Positions 11,925 through 20,916 of a stretch of 64,000 nucleotides of DNA are shown piece after piece. The DNA comes from Lunularia cruciata. Its lineage: Eukaryota; Streptophyta; Marchantiopsida; Lunulariales; Lunulariaceae. The stretch's first letter is position 1, and each line of letters opens with the position of its first letter. Where the stretch lies: NCBI GenBank assembly GCA_948567375.1, contig OX419756.1:63528552-63592551 (forward strand). The letters are read 5' to 3'. The notes beneath the pieces are model-generated. The model saw nothing but the letters and a program-made list of their open reading frames with translations. It made no database searches and was not told the DNA's origin. Both the position numbers and the translations under genes were made by a program.

Positions 11925-12603
11925 TGTAACACCCATTTGTGCATGGGTGTGGTATTGTGATATTTAGCTTGGTATTACAAGTACTTAAGAGATATTATTT
12001 ATATAGAGATAAAGGATGGTTCTATATTAGTCATGGTTAGCTAAAGTTAGTCATAGCTAAGATAGATGGGACCTTACTTTAGAGGAAGTAGAAAAGATGA
12101 GCACCACTATTTTGGATTTTAGTGTGTTGACTTGGTATTATTCCTAGGTGTTTGGCTTTGGGGAAAGAGTTGAGAACTCTTGGGCCCGCAAGCCTTTTTG
12201 TTTTGGATTCTTCTTTAGTCCAAGGATAGCCCATGTGAAGGAATCCTTGCTTTAGTGGTTGGGTCAAGATAAGGGGAATATGCCCATGTGAATGGATATT
12301 CCTTTCTACTTTTTGACTTTACTTGACTTTTAGTCTAGTAACTTGAGTTACTACGGTAATTAGTAACTTTGGTACGTAACTATTTCACAAGTATATAAAC
12401 AAGGAGTGAGGAGGTACTCATCATCCTTTCATTTGCAACTATCTCTCTCTCATTGAGTTCTCTAGTGAGCAATGTCTTGAGTCTTGGAGTGTTAGCCTTG
12501 GAGGAGTATGATGGAGTTGGGGTTCCTTGCCTTCTTAGTCCATGGTGCGCTACCATAATAGCCATCAGAGGTTCATCCTGAGTGAGAGACAGGCCGGCTC
12601 ACA
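11925..12603 (+). repeat. B1 5' LTR (679 bp)
   Basis: Begins TGTAACACCC and ends GGCTCACA (TG...CA). It contains a TATATAAA box at 12392-12399, placing the start of transcription near 12425 and leaving about 180 bp of R-U5. Sister LTRs are at 19048-19726, 35642-36331 and 48623-51370 (interrupted). Confidence 0.95.
12392..12399 (+). promoter_or_regulatory. TATA box of B1 5' LTR
   Basis: TATATAAA in the context CACAAGTATATAAACAAGG, repeated identically at 19515-19522 in the 3' LTR and, with small changes, in B2 and B3. Position about 210 bp before the LTR end is usual for a U3/R boundary promoter. Confidence 0.6.
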
Positions 12604-12607
12604 TTTT

Positions 12608-12625
12608 TGGTTCCGTTGCCGGGAC
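12608..12625 (+). promoter_or_regulatory. B1 primer-binding site
   Basis: TGGTTCCGTTGCCGGGAC begins 4 bases after the LTR ends. It resembles the tRNA-Asp-type site of family A and of Athila/Tat elements but differs at positions 4-5 and near the end; I cannot assign the tRNA with certainty. B3 has the identical site at 51375-51392. Confidence 0.7.
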
Positions 12626-12644
12626 CTCTCTAGAAGGCAAGATA

Positions 12645-12815
12645 ATGTTCCGCGTCCAATTCTACATTAGGCAGAAGGAGGCTATGAGAGCTCACTTGGA
12701 GAGAACATTAGGAGAGGAGAGGGCTGAACTTATGTTAGAGAACCAAGATCCATTTGTATACCCTGTAGTTCATTATGATGTCTTTGAGGTGATTTTGTAC
12801 ATCTTGTACACATGA
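12645..12815 (+). CDS. Small conserved leader ORF of family B (56 aa)
   Basis: An ATG-started ORF just after the PBS encoding a Glu/Arg-rich peptide that starts MFRVQFYIRQKEAMRAHLE and ends in a hydrophobic FEVILYILYT. B3 has the same ORF at 51412-51582 with the same length, two silent third-base changes near the start and mostly conservative replacements (Val to Ile). I recognise no family. It could be a genuine peptide or the 5' end of a larger leader frame interrupted downstream; it precedes the zinc-knuckle ORF by about 650 bases. Confidence 0.4.
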   Translation: MFRVQFYIRQKEAMRAHLERTLGEERAELMLENQDPFVYPVVHYDVFEVILYILYT

Positions 12816-13463
12816 GAGGAATTGGAGAGATTGTGTGAGGTGGATTGTAGATTTTGGGGATTAAGGTGATTTTGGGCAAAATCTCAAGTTTGAGATCTGG
12901 ACTTGAGATTTCTACACATGATAGCTTGGGTTATCTTTCAGTTAGCACACTTAAAATTATTGAGAGAGCTTCTATGCGCACTGGGCTAGAATTTTTGAAA
13001 GTTGATAGGGTAAAGTGCTCCCGCAACTGCATGCTCTCTGGAAAATTGTACAGAGTCTGCCATTTCCTCCATTTTTAGTGAATTGTCTTGAAAATTTCCA
13101 AGAAAATTCAGTGCATTGTATCCTACCTGGTGCCTCAAAAATTAGAGAGAGATCATTTTTGCGCAGTGCGTTATGAGTTTTTGAAGTGAGGGGGGTGGTT
13201 TTCAGACCAAATCTGAAATATGGGTGCTGAATAGAAAGGTGTCTAGGCCAAATGGCTGGATGAAAAGATCTAAAATTTTGCAGGGAGGGACGCCCTAGAG
13301 TTGTGATCAAGTGTGGAAAATTTCAGAGGACTGTGACATATTCGTTGGGAGATTTGAGTGACATTGTGAGGAAGGGTCAATTCTGCAGAGTGGAGATCTC
13401 ATGCATGAGAAGTTTGAGATCAACAAAAAGCATGTTTGAGTGTTTAGATTCATCTTTGGGAAC

Positions 13464-13937
13464 ATGGAGGGTCATCAAGAGTGGAAATTGAGATTATGCA
13501 AGGTTCCCCAAGGGTTTGAGGTGATTGTAGGTGTGGATTTGAGGAAAAGAGAGTTTACAATAGAATTTGAAGAGAGTGTTGAGAGGATCCAAAAACCTAC
13601 ACCACTTGGAGGAAAGAGTGAGTCTAAGTGCTTTCTATGTGGAGAGAAGGGACATAAGGCAAGTTCATGTCCATTAACCTTTGAGAGCAAGAGATTGAGG
13701 GAAAGGAGAGGCTTACTTGACTTGGGTTTGCATGTTGGACCTTCTTCACCAAGATTGGGAGGGAGAAGATCTAAGACCAAGGAGTTGTGTGAGGTTTGTG
13801 GAGTTGAAGGACTTCCAAAAGGACATGAGTGTAGTGGAGTAAAAGCACTTTTGGAAACTTTGGTGAAGGATCTTGGAGAGAGTCTTAGTACAGCTACAGA
13901 AATACTATCACCTTCATCAGCTAGTTCTCAAGATTAG
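13464..13937 (+). CDS. Family B leader ORF with two zinc-binding motifs (157 aa)
   Basis: A separate ORF upstream of gag, starting MEGHQEWKLRLCKVPQGFEV and ending before the purine-rich gag leader. It carries a retroviral-type CX2CX4HX4C knuckle (CFLCGEKGHKASSC, residues about 53-66) and a second Cys/His cluster (CEVCGVEGLPKGHEC, about 111-125) that could also bind zinc. B3 keeps the same 157-residue ORF (52232-52705) with one knuckle residue pair altered (CREMGH), and B2 keeps the remnant. The usual nucleocapsid knuckle is still present in gag itself, so this is an additional protein. Role unknown; RNA binding is the natural guess. The first 50 residues do not resemble capsid. Confidence 0.65.
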   Translation: MEGHQEWKLRLCKVPQGFEVIVGVDLRKREFTIEFEESVERIQKPTPLGGKSESKCFLCGEKGHKASSCPLTFESKRLRERRGLLDLGLHVGPSSPRLGGRRSKTKELCEVCGVEGLPKGHECSGVKALLETLVKDLGESLSTATEILSPSSASSQD

Positions 13938-14172
13938 TGATGGAGATAATCTTTCAACTTATGGATAAACTATCCATGAGAGTTAGATTAATATGCACTC
14001 TAGGATTTGATGTTGCTATAGAAATCTTGGAGCAACCTAAACCTTTTGTGTTCCCTAGAGTGGATTATTCTCAGATGGTGTTAGTCATGTATATACTCTA
14101 TTAGTAATAGAGTGAGAAAAAAGAAAAGAGAAAAAAAAATTTAAGAGAAAAGAAAGATAGTGAGGGGTTAAG

Positions 14173-17100
14173 ATGGGGAAACTTCCGGTTTTCTTTGGCA
14201 AGGATGGAGAAGATGTGGAGGCCTTTGTGAGAGACTTCAAGAGAGCTTGCATAGGAAACAATGAGAGGAGGAAGAATGAGTGGGCCTCATTATTACCAGA
14301 TTTCTTTGAGGATGCAGCACTTACATGGTATGAGTCAGAATACCAAAAGAGAGAGAGGAGAGAGGGGGAAGAGGAGTCTTGGGAGACTTTGACTTCAGCA
14401 CTCATTGAGAACTTTCTTCCTGATGAGAGTTATGAGAGATTGATGAGTGAGGTTACATTTCTCAAGCAAGGAGATGGAGAGAAAGTGAGGGTCTATGTGG
14501 AAAGAGTGGAAAAGTTGGAGTCCTGATTTCGCATAGTGTTGAGGAAGGGTGGGGATGATGTGGAGACTACAATGATTGGCATAGGGGCCATGCTCACCAA
14601 GAATTTTGTGGGAGGATTGAGACCACAAATTAGAAGCAAGGTGAGATATGAGAAACCTTCTTCCAAGGTTGAAGCTATCAAGATCGCAATTCGTATGGAG
14701 GAGAGTTTGGAAGGGGATGAGAGTGATTTGGTGGTGAAGGAGGTTGTGCATCCTCCTCAAGGCTACAAGTATGGTGGAACTTCTGATACTTTGGTGACAA
14801 GGGTTGCACCACAAGTAGTAGTTGCTCCAATTCTTGCACCTCCACCAAAAGATCCACTCCAAACCATCACAGAACAACTTGCGGATCTCAAGATCAATGT
14901 GGTGCAACTATGGGAGAAGAGAGAGGTGGATCAGAATGTAGGGAGAGGACCTAGGAGTTATGGAAACTATCCATATAGAGGAGGCCAACCAGCCAACAAT
15001 TTCAATGATAGAAATTGTTTTGGTTGTGGAGGAAGAGGCCATATCCAAAGGAATTGCCCAAATTCCACTTACCATGGAGGAAGGGGTTATGAGGGAGCCA
15101 ATAGAGGGAAAGAGGGAGGTAGTGAAACCCAAGTGGCTCCTAATCCCAACAAAGGTAAGGGGATAGCATCCATAGATGTGGTTGAGAGCAAGTATGAGAA
15201 GGGAGAGTGCTCAAACTCCAAGGGTCTTAATTTGGAGCTTTTGGCACAAGAGAAGAAGAGAGCTCGTTTTGCAGAGGATGTTCACTCTTCTCAAGGATTT
15301 ACTTCAAGCAAGGATACTCCTATGTCTACTAGGAGCACTCGCACCTCAACACCATCAACAACAAAGACTCCAAGGAAGAAGTTGGGGATGGAGGACTTCT
15401 TGATCTCAAAGCAACAATGGAACTACAATGTGTTGGAGGATGTTGGTAGTCACAAGGCTAACATCACAGTGGGCCAATTAATTGCTTTGAACCCTACCTT
15501 GAGAAAGGAGCTTAGAGGTGGTTTGAGTTCTACAAGGAGCAAAAAGAAGAAGAAGGCAAAAGTTCCAGTATCAATGGGGGTGGTGGATGCCAAGCCAGCA
15601 CCATGGGAGGCTTGTGAATATGCCTCCAAGATTGATGTGAGAGTGAATGGTCACAACATCAAGGATGCATTGGTTGATGGAGGATCAGCAGTGAATGCCA
15701 TGTCAGAAAGGTTGATGAAGAAGTTGGGTATGATACCCTCAAGACCTTCAACATTTGTGGTGAGCATGGCAAACAAGCAACAAGTTCGACCAGTAGGGGT
15801 GATGGATAAGGTGGTAGTTTCAGTTATGGGAGTTCAAAATCTCATGACTTTCCAAGTCTTGAAGGATTCAAGCTATGACTTACTTCTTGGGAGGCCATGG
15901 TTGAGAGCAGCACGCACAACTGATCGATGGCACAAAGGGTACTTGAGGATTGGGCCATCAAACCATAGAGTCACTGTTCCTGTGACTAACACCACCAACA
16001 CTTCACATTCAGATACCCCATCTTCTAATTATTGGGAATCAGATTCTGAAGAAGGAGCTTCAGGTGTGGACACAAGCATGGAAGAGGAGACTTCCACGGA
16101 GGAAGATGAATCTGAATCTGATTCAGATGTGTATCCCTTGTGTGCTATGGATTTTGCACCTAAGCCAGAGGTTTTGAAGGACCCAGATAAATCACCATTG
16201 ACACTTGAGGAGGTAGAGAGAAGGTTATCTACCCTCAAGTATGGCCCAAATGTTACCAAGGAGGAGAAGGTGAGATTTGAGGAGATTTTCCGCAAGTTCA
16301 TCCATGTGTTTGCTTTTAGTTACAAGGATTTGAAGGAAGTCACCTTGGAGGAGCACAAGATAGAGGTGGAGTCACATGCAAGACCAATCCGCCAAAAGCA
16401 ACGTCGCATTAGCCCACCAATATCTTTGGTTGTGAAGGAGGAGATTGATAAGCTCAAGGAGGCTGGATTTATCTTTGAGGTGGAGAATTCAGAATGGGTG
16501 TCTCCAATTGTCATTGTGAAGAAAAAGAATGGCAAGCTTCGGGTATGTGTGGATTACAAGAAGCTGAATGCTGTTACCAAGAAGGACTACTACCCATTGC
16601 CATTCATTGATGAGATCTTGGAGGAGGTTGCAGGTCATGAGAGGTACAGTTTTGGAGATGGTTATAGTGGATATAACCAAATAAAGATTGCACCAGAGCA
16701 TCAACAACTCACCACATTCACCACACCTTGGGGAACTTACGCTTTCAAGGTCATGCCTTTTGGGCTTTGCAATGCTCCAGCCACATTCCAACGGTTCATG
16801 AACAAGGTATTTGAACCTTTCATTGGGAAATTTGTGAGAGATTTCATTGATGACTTTTGTGTCTATGGGAGCAAGGAGGAGCACTTTGAGCACCTAATCA
16901 AAGTCTTGCAACGCTTGGATGAGGCAAATGCATCACTCAACCCAGAGAAGTGCATTTTTGGATGTGAAGAAGGTCTACTTTTGGGGCACATCATCTCCAA
17001 GGATGGAATAGCAGTTGATCCTGAGAAGGTGAGGAAAATCTCAGACCTTCCATTCCCTTCAAGCTTGACAAAGTTACGCCAATTCTTGGGAATGGTTGGG

Positions 17101-18999
17101 TACTATAGGAGGTTCATCTTCTCATTTTCCAAGAAGGCTTATGCATTGACCATCTACATGAAGAAGGGTGTAGATTACATGGTGATTTTGGAAGACAAGG
17201 AGGCTCTCAAAGCTTTTGAGGAGCTCAAGCAATCCCTTGTTGTAGCTCCAATTCTTGCTAAACCTGATTGGAGTAAGCCTTTCATCCTCTACACTGATGC
17301 TTCTAATGTAGCTATAGGATGCACTCTTAGTCAATTAGACCAAGATGGGCATGATCATCCAATAGCTTATGCTAGTAGGCAGATGGTTTCAGCAGAGAAG
17401 AACTACTCTGTCACAGAGAGAGAAGGGTTGGCAGTGATGTTTGGTCTCAAGAAGTTTAGACACTACTTGATTGGAGGGAAAGCCACAATTGTCACGGATC
17501 ACAAGGCTTTGAAGTACATCTTCAACAAGCCTAATGTTGAAGGGAGACTAGCAAGGTGGATGATACTCTTGTCTGAGTATGACTACACAATTGAGGATAG
17601 GCCAGGAAAGAAACATGCAAATGCTGATTTGTTATCTAGAGCCTATGATCATGATGGAGATGAGCCAGTAGATGATTCCTTCCCGGATGAGGAGCTCATG
17701 ACAATCTCAGTCACTCAAGAGATTCCAATGGAGTACAAGGAGATTGTGGATTTTGTGACAAGAGGTAACTATCCAGAAGGGATGCATGCTAGGGAGAGGA
17801 AGGCCCTTGCAGCAAGATCTAGACCTTACACAATGGTGGAGGATATTCTTTTTCACCAAGGAGCAGATGGTCTACTTCGAAGAGCAGTGGGTAAGGAAGA
17901 GTCTATCCTACTCATAAAGGAGTTTCATGAAGGTTTAGTATGTGGAGGACACTTTGCAGGAAAGGTGACTGCTTTCAAGATTCTAGATGCAGGTTACCAT
18001 TGGAGAGGGATTTTCAAGGATTGTCTTGATTATTGCAAAACTTGTCATGTTTGTCAAGCTTTTGCTAGAAAGTCTACATCCACTCCACCACTTAGATCAA
18101 TTCCATTGCTAGGACCTTTTGAGAAGTGGGGAATTGATTTTGTAGGACCACTCAATAGAACCCCAAGGAACAATCGGTACATTGTGGTAGTTACTGATTA
18201 CCTTACCAAGTGGGTTGAGGCTAGACCATTGAGGGACAAGAATGAAGATGAAGTGGGTAGATTTCTTTATGAACGCATTATCACTAGGTTTGGATGCCCT
18301 TTGGAGTTGGTTTCTGATAGAGGAGGAGAGTTTACAGGAAGCATTACTACAGCCATGCTACGACATTTCTCTATCACACATAGAGTAAATACATCCTATA
18401 AGCCAAATTCCAATGGCTTGGCAGAGAGAACCAATCAGACCTTGTGCATGATGTTGGCCAAAGATGCAGAAATGGAGGGGGCTAAACATCATTGGGACAA
18501 GAGGATTCATGCAGTTTTGTGGGAGTATAGGACAACCATGAAGACTTCCACTGGATATTCTCCATTCCAATTGGTGTATGGTATTGAGTCTACCTTACCT
18601 ATTCACTTTGATCTTCCTACCTTCCAAAGCATTCATAGGAGATTGAAGAAAGCACAAGGAAGTGATGCAGGGAAGTCAAGGAAGGATCAACTCATGGAGT
18701 TGGAAGAGGCAAGAGCAGTTGCTATGGTTCGAGTGGAGCAAGCCCAAAGGAAACAAAAGGAGAGCTATGACAAGAGGCAAGGCAAGAAGAAGGTGGAGCC
18801 TTTCAAAGAAGGTGATTGGGTAATGTTGTTTGATTCCATTCGATTCAAGAGAGTGCAAAAGAAGTTTTTGCCTAAGTACTTTGGACCTTTCATAGTAGAG
18901 AAGGTGTGGGGCAATTACACCTATGATCTCAAGGAGTTGGGAGGAAGACACTTTGATAGGATTAACCATGATAAGTTGAAGATGTACCATAGAAGGTAG
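14173..18999 (+). pseudogene. B1 gag-pol polyprotein, single premature stop
   Basis: One frame of 1609 codons including the terminal stop, started by ATG 14173 and interrupted only by TGA at 14524-14526; B2 and B3 have AGA and AAA there. Numbering from 14173: capsid-like Gag (about 1-240), CCHC knuckle CFGCGGRGHIQRNC (282-295), protease VDGGSAVNAM (Asp about 502), RT with EWVSPIVIVKKKNG, GYSGYNQI, MPFGLCNAPATFQRFM and catalytic FIDDFCVYG (first Asp about 893), RNase H (LYTDASNVAIG, Asp about 1042), and integrase with an HHCC site (from 1252), Asp about 1322, Asp about 1382 and Glu about 1418, exactly 35 residues apart in the last step. A GPF-type tail follows with no chromodomain. Readthrough or a recent loss of function are both possible. 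Confidence 0.93.
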
Positions 19000-19006
19000 A
19001 GAGACC

Positions 19007-19047
19007 TTCACTTTGAGGACAAAGTGAAAACTTAGTCCGGGGGTAAA
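19007..19047 (+). promoter_or_regulatory. B1 polypurine tract with preceding hairpin
   Basis: Eight bases after the gag-pol stop, TTCACTTTG and CAAAGTGAA (19007-19015 and 19020-19028) can pair perfectly around a 4-base loop. The tract CCGGGGGTAAA (19037-19047) follows and abuts the 3' LTR, where plus-strand synthesis would be primed. B2 keeps the same stem with a one-base loop change. Confidence 0.6.
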
Positions 19048-19726
19048 TGTAACACCCATTTGTGCATGTGTGTGGTATTGTGATATTTAGCTTGGTATTA
19101 CAAGTACTTAAGAGATATTATTTATATAGAGATAAAGGATGGTTCTATATTAGTCATGGTTAGCTAAAGTTAGTCATAGCTAAGATAGATGGGACCTTAC
19201 TTTAGAGGAAGTAGAAAAGATGAGCACCACTATTTTGGATTTTAGTGTGTTGACTTGGTATTATTCCTAGGTGTTTGGCTTTGGGGAAAGAGTTGAGAAC
19301 TCTTGGGCCCGCAAGCCTTTTTGTTTTGGATTCTTCTTTAGTCCAAGGATAGCCCATGTGAAGGAATCCTTGCTTTAGTGGTTGGGTCAAGATAAGGGGA
19401 ATATGCCCATGTGAATGGATATTCCTTTCTACTTTTTGACTTTACTTGACTTTTAGTCTAGTAACTTGAGTTACTACGATAATTAGTAACTTTGGTACGT
19501 AACTATTTCACAAGTATATAAACAAGGAGTGAGGAGGTACTCATCATCCTTTCATTTGCAACTTTCTCTCTCTCATTGAGTTCTCTAGTGAGCAATGTCT
19601 TGAGTCTTGGAGTGTTAGCCTTGGAGGAGTATGATGGAGTTGGGGTTCCTTGCCTTCTTAGTCCATGGTGCGCTACCATAATAGCCATCAGAGGTTCATC
19701 CTGAGTGAGAGACAGGCCGGCTCACA
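19048..19726 (+). repeat. B1 3' LTR (679 bp)
   Basis: Same length and termini as 11925-12603, with three differences seen. Its last bases (...GGCCGGCTCACA) abut family C sequence rather than the family A LTR that flanks the 5' LTR. Confidence 0.95.
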
Positions 19727-20058
19727 GGCTGAGGAACAAAGTATACTTTGACAAGACTCACCGACTGCGACCAATACCTATCAATGAAGGGGACTGGGTG
19801 CTGATTTCTGATAACAGCCTAGACGTACAACATTTGACCCTCAAGAAGTTTGCCTGCCGTTGGCATGGTCCATTTGTTGTTACCAAAGTCCACGGGAATG
19901 CCACCTACAGTGTGCGAGAGCTAGATGGTATTGAACATCATGTGCCATATGCAGGGAAAAGGGTTAAACTTTTCAAGAGGCAATCGGGACCCGAGGAGGA
20001 AAGAGATTGTGACTTCGACTCTGGAGGTGATTTGGAAGATGCCACTGAAGAAAGCTGA
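19727..20058 (+). pseudogene. Family C integrase C-terminus (fragment)
   Basis: About 110 residues ending in TGA at 20056-20058. The block FACRWHGPFVVTKVHGNATY is a GPY/F domain that occurs at the C-terminus of Ty3/gypsy integrases, preceded by INEGDWVLIS. The wording differs clearly from family A (LHLRWMGPYQILHL) and family B (LPKYFGPFIVEKV), which is why I call a third family. No chromodomain follows; the tail is acidic (Glu/Asp/Ser-rich). The open frame continues leftwards into the B1 LTR end, so any protein start there would be an accidental fusion. The catalytic core is missing. Confidence 0.8.
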
Positions 20059-20391
20059 TATTGATCACTCCAGACTTGCTGGTGCAGACCGGTGGCTGCA
20101 CAAGATTGGTGGGGGTGGATGTTGTCGGGAAAAAGCCAGAGGAGAGTGGTAAGGAGTGGTTGCAGGATTTCAAGAAGAGGAGGGCTGGACAGTAGAGGGT
20201 TTTCTTTTTCAGTGAAAGTCTTGCAGGAGGGCACATGCTGATAGGGTATGAAAATTCGGGACAGATGAGGACTAGACAGCAAAGAGCTTTTGAAAAAAAA
20301 AAATGTCAGATGAGAGTGGTAAGGAGTGGTTACAAGAATCGGAAGAGGAGTTGGGGTGACAGTGAAAGATCAAAAGGAGTTTGGAGACAAG

Positions 20392-20880
20392 GGAATTGAA
20401 GTATTGAGGAGAGAAGAGAGAAAGTTGCAGAGGATTTAGAGAGAAGACAGCAGGGAAGTGAGGGAGAATTATCGAAAGTGAGAAGGGCTACTTGTTTTGG
20501 GAAATGAGGAGAGGAGTTTCAAGAGAGAAAGTTGCAGAGGATTTCGAGAGAAAACAGTAGGGAAGTGATGGAGAATTATTGAAAGTGAGAAGGGCTGCCA
20601 GTTTTGGGAAATGAGGAGAGGAGTTTCAAGAGAGAAAGTTGCAGAGGATTTTGAGAGAAGATAGTAGGGAAGTGATAGAGAATTATCAAAAGTGAGAAGG
20701 GCTGCCAGTTTTGGGAAATGAGGAGAGGAGTTTCAAGAGAGGAAGTTGCAGAGGATTTTGAGAGAAGACAGTAGGGAAGTGATGGTGAGTTATCGAAAGT
20801 GAGAAGGGCTGCCAGTTTTGGGAAATGAGGAGAGGAGTTTCAAGAGAGAAAGTTGCAGAAGATTTTGAGAAAGGATAGTA
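20392..20880 (+). repeat. 107-bp tandem repeat array in family C LTR
   Basis: The marker GGGAAATGAGGAG recurs at 20499, 20606, 20713 and 20820, exactly 107 bases apart, with each unit also holding GTTTCAAGAGAGAAAGTTGCAG and AAGGGCTGCCAGTTTTGGG-type blocks. A further partial unit continues beyond the inserted LTR (24715-24780). The units are purine-rich and differ at a few positions each. Confidence 0.88.
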
Positions 20881-20916
20881 GGGTTTTCAGGAAAGTGCCT
20901 AAGGATTTTAGAGAGA

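Larger units (their letters stand above)
11925..19726 (+). mobile_element. Family B Ty3/gypsy retrotransposon B1, full length
   Basis: Complete structure: 679-bp 5' LTR, PBS, leader with two small ORFs, gag-pol frame, polypurine tract and 679-bp 3' LTR. I count only three base differences between the LTRs (near 11947, 12356 and 12443 against their 3' counterparts), so insertion was recent. The 5 bp before it (AAGAC) and after it (GGCTG) do not match, and the flanks belong to different elements (a family A LTR on the left, family C on the right), so the locus is not a simple insertion. Both B1 LTRs lack a 13-bp segment (ACCACATGCTTAG) present in B2 and B3. Confidence 0.95.

Noticed and set aside
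12604-12640. Possible tRNA gene at the PBS
   Set aside because: Only 18 bases are tRNA-complementary and no cloverleaf can be drawn around them; position after the LTR explains it as a primer site.
18019-18999. Chromodomain after the family B integrase
   Set aside because: After the GPF block the protein ends within about 25 residues (HDKLKMYHRR); there is no room for a chromodomain. The same is true of families A and C here.
19705-20058. An ORF starting in the B1 3' LTR and continuing into integrase sequence
   Set aside because: The first codons come from the B LTR end (GTG, not ATG) and the rest from family C, so it is an accidental fusion at an insertion junction.
20392-20880. CRISPR-like array
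   Set aside because: The units are contiguous 107-bp tandem copies with no spacers, in plant retrotransposon DNA.
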